DNA of 5,425 nucleotides from JAPOKJ01 sp043767985 (lineage in GTDB: Bacteria; Pseudomonadota; Gammaproteobacteria; Burkholderiales; Burkholderiaceae_E). The position numbers and the translations under genes were made by a program. Numbering within the stretch: position 1 is the first letter of the stretch; each line of letters starts with the position of its first letter. Positions 1 to 5,402 of this stretch are shown here, one piece after another. Below the pieces are notes generated by a model. That model was not told the DNA's origin. It did no database searches and saw only the letters and a program-made list of their open reading frames with translations. The DNA lies in contig JAYVKZ010000099.1 of the NCBI GenBank assembly GCA_043767985.1, positions 1 through 5,425 on the forward strand, read 5' to 3'.

Positions 1-1
1 C

Positions 2-52
2 GCTGTCGAGGATGCCGCCGTGCATGCCGAGACAACACCCGAAACGGTTTGA
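2..52 (+). CDS. Possible C-terminal end of a gene entering from the left
   Basis: Frame 2 from the window edge reads AVEDAAVHAETTPETV and stops with TGA at 50-52. The codons are G/C-ended in the manner of a high-GC gammaproteobacterial gene and the residues resemble an acidic, Ala/Glu-rich protein tail. Only 16 codons are visible, so neither family nor reality of the gene can be established. The stop codon lies inside a 7-bp hairpin (46-62). This gene would converge on the minus-strand helicase. Confidence 0.3.
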   Translation, partial: AVEDAAVHAETTPETV

Positions 53-62
53 GAATCAAACC
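46..62. repeat. 7-bp inverted repeat with 3-nt loop
   Basis: GGTTTGA (46-52), loop GAA, TCAAACC (56-62) form a perfect hairpin that includes the stop codon of the possible partial gene at the left edge. An alternative pairing exists between ACGGTT (44-49) and AACCGT (66-71). No T-run follows on either strand, so it is not a standard intrinsic terminator, although it could protect or pause the 3' end of a transcript. Confidence 0.5.
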
Positions 63-299
63 TGTAACCGTCCACGGAACCGGGTCAACTCCAACTCCAC
101 TTTCCGCTTTAAACACGCCACCGCGAGGAACAGCGGGCGCTGGACTTGGTTCTTTTCGTTAAAAAGTTAGTTCTTTCTTGAGTGCTTATAGATTTTTGAG
201 GGTGTGGAACATCAATCTGACGGATTTATGGGCATGCAGTCAGGCGTCATGTCGGATAGGCGGCACTTCAAGTTTTAGGTGTCTCCATGCTTTGGTGTG

Positions 300-331
300 G
301 GACTGCATTGGCATCTGAATTGATGCAGTCC
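300..331. repeat. 9-bp perfect inverted repeat, 14-nt spacer
   Basis: GGACTGCAT (300-308) and ATGCAGTCC (323-331) are exact reverse complements. With one bulged G the stem extends by three further pairs (GTG at 296-298 with CAC at 331-333). It lies about 110 bp beyond the helicase stop codon, where a transcription terminator would be expected, but no T-run follows on the minus strand. It may instead be a 3'-end stabilising hairpin or a protein-binding site. Confidence 0.5.
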
Positions 332-345
332 ACGTCCTGGTTAAG

Positions 346-396
346 TCAAAAGATGCCGGTTGAATGTGGTGGCAGAAACGGGTGAGGATTTTTCAT
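346..396 (-). CDS. Possible 16-residue small ORF downstream of the helicase
   Basis: The ATG at 394-396 is preceded by AGGTGAG (403-409), an excellent Shine-Dalgarno match with a 6-nt spacer. The reading frame gives MKNPHPFLPPHSTGIF and ends with TGA at 346-348. It begins 48 nt beyond the helicase stop codon and could be co-transcribed with it. The Pro/His-rich product resembles no family I know. The ORF is short enough to arise by chance and only the ribosome binding site argues for it. Confidence 0.2.
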   Translation of the reverse strand: MKNPHPFLPPHSTGIF

Positions 397-444
397 GTGC
401 AACTCACCTCATCAGGCTTGGAGTACCTTAGGGTTGGCTAGTAC

Positions 445-2388
445 TTATGCCATGGGGTCGGAGAAACGCCTTGAGATCGTCACCATCTGGGAAAAAATTG
501 GGTTTTGCTGGTCCTCAGCTGAAAGCATCATGACCAATTTGGCCTTCGCACGGCTGATAGCGACGTTGATCAATTGGCGACCAGCTTGACCCATCAGGAA
601 CTCGTCGTCTCCACACACGGGATCGAAAATGACGAAAGTCGCTTCAGAACCCTGGCAACTATGAACGGTGCTCACCTTGATTTTTGGTATTCCGAGGATC
701 GACAGTTGCTCGAGCAGATAGGCACGCTGCAGTCGGTATGGCGTGATGATGATGATGTCGGTCTCTCTTGCGTGCCCGTGTTTCAGCGCTGATAAAACTA
801 GATCGATGATTCGCTGCGCTGATTCAAGTCGAAACCAGCCATTGCGCTGACGCGAACGGGTAGGGCCGGAATCAATACGTTGAATGCAGACATGCTCACT
901 GGCTGAGATGTGGCCCATGGGGAGGGCGCGGCTTTTCAACCAAACAGGATCGGCGAGGGCATCATCAGCAACTCGTAACAAACCACGGTAGAAAATTTCA
1001 CTGACGATTTGGCAAATCGGGCTAGCCATTCGCGATTGCTCGTTCAGAAAGCAGCGTGAGAGTCCGGTGGCCGGCATAAAAGCGAAAGCTGACCTCGTCA
1101 ACCATCGCTGCGCACTGGGAGTACTGCTTGTTGCGATGGGTGCCAACTGTTCGGGGTCACCAGCAAATAGGCAAGCTTTGCCCAACGGCATGACAATTAG
1201 TACCTGTGCCAAGCTTATTTGGCTGGCTTCGTCAAAGATGATGAGATCAAATTGTCCAAGTTCGCGCAGCGATGGATTACGCGCAATGCTGCTCGTAATA
1301 GTCATTGCATATAGACGCACTGTTCCAACTGGATCACCATCGTGATCTTGCTTAAAAGAAGGCAAGTGGTTGCCGTGTTCATCAATAACGGGTTCGATCT
1401 CTGTAGATACGGGTCCGCAATTTTGTGATAGCAAGTGTTCTCGCTGAGCGTATTGGTTGCGGTCATAACCGTTCCCAAATCGGCGAAGTTGTCGACGCAA
1501 TCCGGCTTCGCCTTGCAGTTCGAAAAACTTGTCTGCGGCAATAAGGGCTTGATCAACCGCCTGGTTTGTGGTCGATACCAACAGAAGTTTCGCAAAAGGG
1601 TTGGTGACCAGATACTCCGCAGCCACTACACCCAAGGTTGTAGTTTTTCCGGTTCCAGGCGGGCCAAACAGAAAGCTGCAGGAGTGGGTGACCAGATTTA
1701 AGGCGAGGCGCTGTGCTGGCCTTAAAAACGGATACTTCTCGGCTGAAAGTGGCTTTGATTTGACAACTTTCGGGCAACGTAATTGGTCGAGACAAACGAT
1801 CGCTTTTTTTGCCCACTCGTCTTCTTCCCACAGTCGGAGCACCGGGGAAATGTAGTCCGTTGGGTAAAGTAAAAGGTCATGACCCACCTGGGGGTGGTTT
1901 TTCTTGACGTTAACTAACCTGATTTGACTTTTATCAGGATCCACCCACGCTACGGTTGCAGATCCACTCGCGGTGGTGTACCAGCAAGCTCCCGAATTTA
2001 TAAAGTCTTCGGTCAAGGGCGTTCCCGTCGCAGCACCATGACTTGGTTTGCTTTGAAGATCAATCAACCATCCATCTCTTTTTGATGTGACTGCGGTGAT
2101 CTTGAATACGGCGCATGTCTTAAGGTTCTTTATTTCGGCGCTCAATGCCGCTTTGATGTCTAGTTGGCTCATGCGGTAACTCGTGGTGCCGTAGCTATGC
2201 AAACGGCGCATGGCGCACCAAAAAACTGAGGCAACTCCTCGGAAACTATCCAGATTGGTTTGACGAGATAACGAACTGGAGGGTCGATCAGTTGGCTTTG
2301 GCCTGGGATAGAGTTTTTTGAGTAATTCATAAACGTATAAGTCAATAAAGTTTTCGGCACAGCAAAGCTTTACCTCATGGGTATTCAA
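445..2388 (-). CDS. Superfamily 1 Upf1/DNA2-like ATP-dependent helicase
   Basis: This 647-residue protein carries a full set of SF1B helicase motifs. They are a Q-motif glutamine (FLRPAQR, about 221-227), Walker A GPPGTGKTT (242-250), motif Ia VSTTNQAVDQ (271-280), Walker B DEAS (386-389), motif III GDPEQLAP (410-417), motif IV EQSRMASP (450-457), motif V TVHSCQGSE (574-582) and motif VI NVAISRAKAK (608-617). Residues about 130-185 look like the small beta-barrel typical of the Upf1-like group. It should unwind or translocate on nucleic acid using ATP in the cytoplasm, but the substrate is unknown. No nuclease or other effector domain is visible. The frame opens with TTG at 2386-2388 without a clear ribosome binding site. 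The next in-frame ATGs are codons 60 and 73, yet residues 10-58 look like genuine protein (for example FIDLYVYELLKKLYPRPKP). Transcription probably continues from the AlpA-like gene. Confidence 0.93.
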   Translation of the reverse strand: MNTHEVKLCCAENFIDLYVYELLKKLYPRPKPTDRPSSSLSRQTNLDSFRGVASVFWCAMRRLHSYGTTSYRMSQLDIKAALSAEIKNLKTCAVFKITAVTSKRDGWLIDLQSKPSHGAATGTPLTEDFINSGACWYTTASGSATVAWVDPDKSQIRLVNVKKNHPQVGHDLLLYPTDYISPVLRLWEEDEWAKKAIVCLDQLRCPKVVKSKPLSAEKYPFLRPAQRLALNLVTHSCSFLFGPPGTGKTTTLGVVAAEYLVTNPFAKLLLVSTTNQAVDQALIAADKFFELQGEAGLRRQLRRFGNGYDRNQYAQREHLLSQNCGPVSTEIEPVIDEHGNHLPSFKQDHDGDPVGTVRLYAMTITSSIARNPSLRELGQFDLIIFDEASQISLAQVLIVMPLGKACLFAGDPEQLAPIATSSTPSAQRWLTRSAFAFMPATGLSRCFLNEQSRMASPICQIVSEIFYRGLLRVADDALADPVWLKSRALPMGHISASEHVCIQRIDSGPTRSRQRNGWFRLESAQRIIDLVLSALKHGHARETDIIIITPYRLQRAYLLEQLSILGIPKIKVSTVHSCQGSEATFVIFDPVCGDDEFLMGQAGRQLINVAISRAKAKLVMMLSAEDQQNPIFSQMVTISRRFSDPMA

Positions 2389-2444
2389 GCTTTTTTAGTG
2401 GGAGATGTCACCTCGACAGAGGTGCTGGCGCGATAAAACGCCAT
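2385..2444 (-). CDS. 19-codon ORF overlapping the helicase start; possible displaced helicase N-terminus
   Basis: ATG at 2442-2444 opens a frame reading MAFYRASTSVEVTSPTKKA that ends in TGA (2385-2387), overlapping the helicase TTG as TTGA. The codons just before the stop are ACT AAA AAA GCT. A -1 shift on the six-A run leads straight into the helicase frame (AGC TTG AAT), giving a fused protein of about 666 residues. A GAGGTG sequence that mimics a Shine-Dalgarno site lies 12 nt before the A-run. The ORF may be a leader coupled to the helicase, the first part of a frameshifted gene, or the result of a one-base homopolymer deletion. No good ribosome binding site precedes its ATG; it starts 29 nt after the AlpA-like stop codon. 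Confidence 0.35.
   Translation of the reverse strand: MAFYRASTSVEVTSPTKKA
2409..2424 (-). promoter_or_regulatory. 6-bp hairpin sequestering a Shine-Dalgarno-like GAGGTG
   Basis: CACCTC and GAGGTG are perfect complements separated by four bases. On the minus-strand mRNA the GAGGTG arm is the only Shine-Dalgarno-like sequence ahead of the helicase TTG, about 20 nt upstream, which is too far for normal initiation there. The hairpin could mask it unless a ribosome translating the 19-codon ORF opens the stem. Alternatively, GAGGTG could act as an internal stimulator of frameshifting at the A-run 12 nt downstream. Confidence 0.35.
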
Positions 2445-2473
2445 AGAAGAAACAGTGAATGCCCGCTTACTGA

Positions 2474-2809
2474 TTACGGATCGCTATCCCGGACAGAAAC
2501 CCGGTTTTCCAGATAGGCTGTCACTTCGGAGGAGAGGTAAATGCTCAAGCGTCCGTTTTTTATCGGCTTCGGGTATGCAGGATCGTAGTACAGGCTTTTT
2601 GGGTTGAGCCGGTTGTAATGAGTTGCTCTACTCCCACCCAGCAGTCTCAAGACTTCGACAGTGCCATAGTTTTTTGCAAAGGGCGCTATGCCTTTGATTG
2701 AGGCATCTGAGCGTGATGAATAGTTTGCGTTATCGCTTCGCGGCTCTTTAGTTTCGCTGTCCGAGTGAGCAGTAACGGTTTTGGCAATTGGTAGGTGAAT
2801 TTGTTTCAC
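2474..2809 (-). CDS. AlpA-family DNA-binding protein (regulator or excision factor)
   Basis: The C-terminal half matches the AlpA/MerR-like winged-helix pattern. It has VEVLRLLGGSRATHYNRL as the first helix-turn-helix part, then YPKPIKNGRLSIYLSSEV with the typical 'fPkPikl..r...wl.sEV..wl' wing, then TAYLENRV. Family members bind DNA near prophage or island attachment sites, activate integrase expression or promote excision. The first half (about 60 residues rich in Ser, Asp, Asn and Lys) shows no domain and is unusual, since many AlpA proteins are only about 70 residues. I start at GTG (2807-2809) because AGGAG at 2816-2820 lies exactly 6 nt upstream, giving 111 residues. An ATG at 2843-2845 would add 12 residues but lacks a ribosome binding site. 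It sits between the 273-residue gene and the helicase, probably in one operon. Confidence 0.85.
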   Translation of the reverse strand: MKQIHLPIAKTVTAHSDSETKEPRSDNANYSSRSDASIKGIAPFAKNYGTVEVLRLLGGSRATHYNRLNPKSLYYDPAYPKPIKNGRLSIYLSSEVTAYLENRVSVRDSDP

Positions 2810-2815
2810 ATTGGG

Positions 2816-2820
2816 CTCCT
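2816..2820 (-). promoter_or_regulatory. Ribosome binding site that decides the AlpA-like start
   Basis: AGGAG on the minus strand is followed by six bases (CCCAAT) and then GTG. This is the strongest correctly spaced site in the operon and supports the GTG start over the upstream ATG at 2845 or the ATG at 2830. Confidence 0.6.
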
Positions 2821-2872
2821 GGTTGAACATGTAGCGAGTGTTCATTCAAAGAGCTTTTTGCCAAAGTCTATG

Positions 2873-2903
2873 GCCGGACAATTACGGTGAGGAATTCTCC
2901 GGC
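2873..2903 (-). repeat. Imperfect hairpin spanning the stop codon of the 273-residue gene
   Basis: On the minus strand GCCGGA (2898-2903) pairs with TCCGGC (2873-2878). After one symmetric G/G mismatch, AATT pairs with AATT, leaving a 9-nt loop that contains part of the stop region. No T-run follows, so it is not a classical terminator. It lies between two probably co-transcribed genes and could be a processing or partial termination signal. Confidence 0.45.
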
Positions 2904-3703
2904 TTACTGCTTGACACCACTGTAATTTTCTGAATTGGCTTTGTTTTCAACTTAGGACCACGAGTCTTCACACCATCGGGTGTGATGATCGTGACAGCGG
3001 CTTCAGCAAGGTTTTTCGAAAAGCCCGCATCAATGAACCACTCCTGGATCTTGTCTGGATCGGGATATGTGTCGCGGTCGGAAAAATCAACGCTAACTTT
3101 TCCCCAGAAGAGATTTGCTGCGTTGTAAAGCTCGTTTAATTTCGACGAATGTTCTTTTCTCAAGTCGGTATCGATTACAACGTTAAAAAAGTCCTTCATT
3201 CTCTGAAATTGGGACCGGTGAATTCGAATGTCCGAGCGTTCAAAAAAGATCGGCTCGCTCGTTAGGCGGTCTTTGATCGTCCATTCGGTCATTGTGATGC
3301 CGCTGTTCGTGAATACCGAGTAACCGTTGGAGTCAATTCCAGTTCTTGGGACTTTTTCAAAAGTCTCCCATCCATCGTGCGCAGTGAGTTCGCGAAAGGA
3401 TCCGTCGAGCAACAATTGATACCCCAGGGGTGAGCTAGTTATTGATGCTTGCTCTGATTTTCGGATCTCAGAGATATCAGGCAAACTAAGCTTGAGAAAA
3501 TCTGGATGTCGCATACCTCCGACACTTCCGATATGGCCCGCTAAATTTCGGACACCAAGTAGTGCATTGGCTGGAATTCGAATGATTAGCTCGATATAGT
3601 CACATACGCCTTGGTCTAAGAAAAAATCTCTTGGCTGATTGAACCGCTTTGACGCATCTTCTAAAGTAAACAGATGAGGTTCATAGGAAGCGATTGGTGT
3701 CAT
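2882..3703 (-). CDS. Island-associated protein of unknown function (273 residues)
   Basis: I do not recognise a named family. The N-terminus (HLFTLEDASKRFNQPRDFFL, residues 10-29) has the look of a short helix-turn-helix segment of the 'ftleeAa.rl' type seen at the start of many phage and island proteins. The middle (about 35-170) is mixed and predicts no transmembrane helix. The segment about 180-250 (KLNELYNAANLFWG, then IQEWFIDAGFSKNLAEAAVTII) resembles a small helical module common at the C-termini of phage and island proteins, where a helix like 'w....gfs...ae.a..ii.p' precedes a basic tail (TRGPKLKTKP). The last 20 residues are Ser/Pro-rich. Placed between the integrase and the AlpA-like gene, it is most likely a DNA-binding or recombination accessory protein, but that is inference from position. 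ATG at 3701-3703 has an A/T-rich leader without a strong ribosome binding site. Confidence 0.8.
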   Translation of the reverse strand: MTPIASYEPHLFTLEDASKRFNQPRDFFLDQGVCDYIELIIRIPANALLGVRNLAGHIGSVGGMRHPDFLKLSLPDISEIRKSEQASITSSPLGYQLLLDGSFRELTAHDGWETFEKVPRTGIDSNGYSVFTNSGITMTEWTIKDRLTSEPIFFERSDIRIHRSQFQRMKDFFNVVIDTDLRKEHSSKLNELYNAANLFWGKVSVDFSDRDTYPDPDKIQEWFIDAGFSKNLAEAAVTIITPDGVKTRGPKLKTKPIQKITVVSSSKPENSSP

Positions 3704-3882
3704 ATTTTTAATATCTTTGGGTTAGGGGAAAATGAAAGTGGTCGAGTGAGTCTGAAATCTTGCAAGGGTCAGCGCACCACTGATGCGTAGTCTATGTAAT
3801 TTTGAGGCCGAACCTTAGTCATCAAGCATTAGGGCAGTTCGAGCATTAGATTTAGCTTTGCCGAGTTCGGCATTTTCCTGAT
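3704..3882. promoter_or_regulatory. Probable control region of the 273-aa/alpA-like/helicase operon
   Basis: This 179-bp gap separates the integrase stop codon from the next minus-strand gene and is the natural place for that operon's promoter. It holds two copies of AGCATTAG (3825-3832 and 3842-3849, 17 bp apart), the palindrome CTTGCAAG (3759-3766), and an imperfect inverted pair CGCA/TGCG (3773-3787). No pair of -35 and -10 boxes with consensus quality and spacing could be identified, so the promoter is inferred from layout. Confidence 0.35.
3859..3872. terminator. Weak hairpin just past the integrase stop codon
   Basis: TGCCG (3859-3863) and CGGCA (3868-3872) form a 5-bp stem with a 4-nt loop, 10 bp beyond the integrase stop. 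A TTTT run follows only on the plus strand; on the minus strand, the direction of the integrase, the hairpin is not followed by T residues. It is therefore at best a poor terminator for the integrase. Confidence 0.2.
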
Positions 3883-5175
3883 CTAAACAGTGCCTTCCAA
3901 AGTTTGGTGGAACAGAATTAAAGCATCACGCATTTCTTCATGATAGTCATGGCCGTCGTAATGACGTGCTTGGATACCTCCAAGTCCATGTGACTGTAAA
4001 TGGGCACGGACATCCATTGAAACTTTTAGCTTGGCGAGCAATGTTTCTACTCCTGATCTCAGGCGCTTTGCTCTGAAACCTGGTATCTCCTTTGCAGCCT
4101 CACACGCCCAATTACTAAGGGTAACGCCGGATAAATGAGTGAGGCCGCCATCTGTTGAGAGAGCGTACTTACCGCCTGATATGCACTCAGCGAGAGCAGC
4201 CTGCGCAGGCTCAATTAGGACAACATCATGTTGGCGAGCAGGGCGGCCTGACCGCCCCTTCGGGTCGTACAACCTGAGTTTCTCAGTCTGAATGTCTTTT
4301 GTGAGCAGGCGCACAAGTTGTGCAATACGCTGCCCCCCCGTTAGAAGGTGGAGGCGAAGAACCGCGCCTTTGAACCCCGGCATCACCTTGATAAGACTCC
4401 AATACATCCGTAGTTCGTCTAGACGCAGTGGATCCTTGTCTGGTTGATTCTGGCTGGCGTCTGGCGATGTGTCAGCGACAGGATTGAATTTGACGCCAAA
4501 CTCCTCAAATTTCTCAGGGATAGATGCTTTCGTTCTACTTGCTTTTGCAACTTGAAACGCTGAGTGCAGATATGAGCGAACTTTGTTGGCGGTGCGGCCT
4601 TTTCCCGCCTGTGTAATCCTCCGAAGAATCCTGATCATGTCTTCGGTCGTCACCGCTGCAGCGGGTGTCGCAGCGATTTCAGGCCAAGGTTCGGTGACGT
4701 GGACGCAAAAGACCGATCGCACTTCATTGTGAGAAATGCGACCTAACGTCTTTAGGTACTCGACGTAGGCATCCATCAACGCTTGCAAAGTATGAGTACT
4801 TTTGCGTCGCGTTTGAGTATCCAGCGCTGCTTGCTCCTCAGCTTTTTTAAGCAGAAGAGCGGGGCGCCCGCCTTGCCCTCGATAGAGCAGGTGTTCAGAG
4901 GCAAGATGCTCCGAACGAGCAGTAGCTGCGGCGAGAGAATAGCCCCGATTTGTAGGGCTTAGAGATTTCGGAGGAGCTGAACTGTCGTAAAAGCCGATCG
5001 GGACGCGCTCTGTAATCGTGCCTATGGAATACCTCCAGTAAAGCGAGACTCCGCCGGTCTTTTGCTTTCTAGCTTGAAGAGCTCCGCAAGGAATAATTTT
5101 TTTGAGCGTCGTGAACCTGCCGAACGGTAGTTCATTGATCACTTGGCCCATGGACATCGTATTTTTTTCTTGCAT
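3883..5175 (-). CDS. Tyrosine recombinase (island integrase)
   Basis: The protein (430 residues) has three parts in the order of phage and island integrases: an arm-binding N-terminal domain (about 18-100, with LYWRYSIGTITERVPIGFY and YSLAAATARSEHLASEHL), a SAM-like core-binding domain (about 126-225), and a catalytic domain (about 248-425). Catalytic residues I can place are Arg283 (TGGQRIAQLVRL), Lys306 (DPKGRSG), Arg373 (KRLRSGVETLLA), His395 (QSHGLGG) and the nucleophile Tyr406 (ARHYDGHDY). The usual box II His is Lys370 here, a tolerated variant. It integrates and excises the island by recombination at the tRNA 3' half located 152 bp from its start codon. ATG at 5173-5175 is used; in-frame ATGs at 5157 and 5151 are alternatives, none with a strong ribosome binding site. 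Catalytic residues and length appear intact, so it is probably functional. Confidence 0.95.
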   Translation of the reverse strand: MQEKNTMSMGQVINELPFGRFTTLKKIIPCGALQARKQKTGGVSLYWRYSIGTITERVPIGFYDSSAPPKSLSPTNRGYSLAAATARSEHLASEHLLYRGQGGRPALLLKKAEEQAALDTQTRRKSTHTLQALMDAYVEYLKTLGRISHNEVRSVFCVHVTEPWPEIAATPAAAVTTEDMIRILRRITQAGKGRTANKVRSYLHSAFQVAKASRTKASIPEKFEEFGVKFNPVADTSPDASQNQPDKDPLRLDELRMYWSLIKVMPGFKGAVLRLHLLTGGQRIAQLVRLLTKDIQTEKLRLYDPKGRSGRPARQHDVVLIEPAQAALAECISGGKYALSTDGGLTHLSGVTLSNWACEAAKEIPGFRAKRLRSGVETLLAKLKVSMDVRAHLQSHGLGGIQARHYDGHDYHEEMRDALILFHQTLEGTV

Positions 5176-5191
5176 TGTTCTGCTTCGGTCG

Positions 5192-5213
5192 TTGCCAGAA
5201 TTTTGCCAGAATT
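5192..5213. repeat. Tandem 11-bp repeat TTGCCAGAATT, candidate recombinase arm site
   Basis: Two exact copies of TTGCCAGAATT lie head to tail (5192-5202 and 5203-5213), one helical turn apart, 17 bp upstream of the integrase start codon. An inverted copy of the 8-bp heart (ATTCTGGC at 5319-5326) abuts the tRNA-identity core. Integrases and excision factors commonly bind repeats placed this way, and binding here could also repress the integrase promoter. The assignment is by position and pattern only. Confidence 0.45.
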
Positions 5214-5234
5214 TGTCCCGATGCCCTTGGATTT

Positions 5235-5251
5235 AGTTGGACGAAGTTGGA
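5235..5251. repeat. Direct repeat AGTTGGA, 10-bp period
   Basis: AGTTGGA occurs at 5235-5241 and 5245-5251, on the same face of the helix. A further loose pair, TGAAATCAATG (5263-5273) and TGAAATCCAATG (5307-5318), flanks the region between it and the att core. All lie between the integrase and the attachment site and may be additional arm sites or excisionase sites. Confidence 0.3.
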
Positions 5252-5318
5252 ATTAAAACCAATGAAATCAATGGTCTTTGACGATTCGGTATCTAACGGA
5301 GTGCAGTGAAATCCAATG

Positions 5319-5338
5319 ATTCTGGCCTCATAATCCTT
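5319..5338. other. Island attachment site core (attR/attL junction)
   Basis: tRNA identity begins at 5327, the first base of the CTCATAA anticodon loop, and the bases before it (ATTCTGGC) cannot form the 5' side of the anticodon stem with TCCTT (5334-5338). The crossover therefore probably falls in or next to the 7-nt anticodon loop, a common location for tyrosine integrases, where the loop serves as the overlap region and the stem arms as inverted core sites. The island lies to the left. Its other junction, which should carry a complete copy of this tRNA, is not in the window. Confidence 0.65.
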
Positions 5339-5371
5339 TGGTCGAGTGTTCAAGTCACTCACGCCCTACCA
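5327..5371 (+). tRNA. 3' half of a CAU-anticodon tRNA gene (tRNA-Met or tRNA-Ile2), remnant at the island junction
   Basis: The bases read as anticodon loop CTCATAA (5327-5333, anticodon CAT 5329-5331), 3' anticodon stem TCCTT, variable loop TGGTC, T-stem GAGTG, T-loop TTCAAGT, T-stem CACTC (perfect complement), 3' acceptor strand ACGCCCT, discriminator A and encoded CCA (5369-5371). The 5' half (acceptor AGGGCGT and D-arm) is absent upstream, so it cannot make a tRNA on its own. The TTGGTC and TTCAAGTC context is closer to E. coli ileX (tRNA-Ile2, lysidine-modified) than to the elongator tRNA-Met, but without the 5' half the two cannot be told apart. Confidence 0.8.
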
Positions 5372-5402
5372 TCTAGTTTCAAATAGGCGCAAAAAAGTGC
5401 GC

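Larger units (their letters stand above)
63..444. other. Intergenic stretch without a substantial gene
   Basis: No ORF of convincing length or codon character is seen on either strand. The first 80 or so bases are GC-rich and include a short tandem repeat (CAACTC twice, 86-97). From about 150 the sequence becomes more A/T-rich, like the helicase region. This may mark a junction between the island and another element or chromosomal DNA near 130-170, but no insertion sequence end or target duplication could be identified. A 9-bp inverted repeat (300-331) and a 16-codon ORF (346-396, minus) are listed separately. Confidence 0.5.

Noticed and set aside
39..130. Minus-strand open stretch ending LKRKVELELTRFRGRLQV
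   Set aside because: No start codon between the upstream stop and this stretch and too short; probably chance in GC-rich DNA.
395..792. Plus-strand ORFs of 64 and 72 residues
   Set aside because: They lie almost wholly antisense to the C-terminal helicase domain, which has conserved motifs. No domain or good start signal is seen.
1067..1855. Several 88-97-residue ORFs on both strands
   Set aside because: All overlap the helicase motif core in other frames; shadows of a strongly supported gene.
2169..2360. 63-residue minus-strand ORF over the helicase N-terminus
   Set aside because: It is in a different frame from the helicase, lacks a domain, and its residues look less protein-like than the helicase frame in the same interval.
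3769..3822. 17-codon minus-strand ORF MTKVRPQNYIDYASVVR
   Set aside because: Reasonable residue composition, but no ribosome binding site, too short, and inside a likely promoter region.
5132..5362. 76-residue minus-strand ORF starting MSDLNTRPKDYEA
   Set aside because: The opening residues are the familiar artefact of translating the antisense of a tRNA 3' half. The rest runs through the repeat-rich att region and into the integrase start in another frame.
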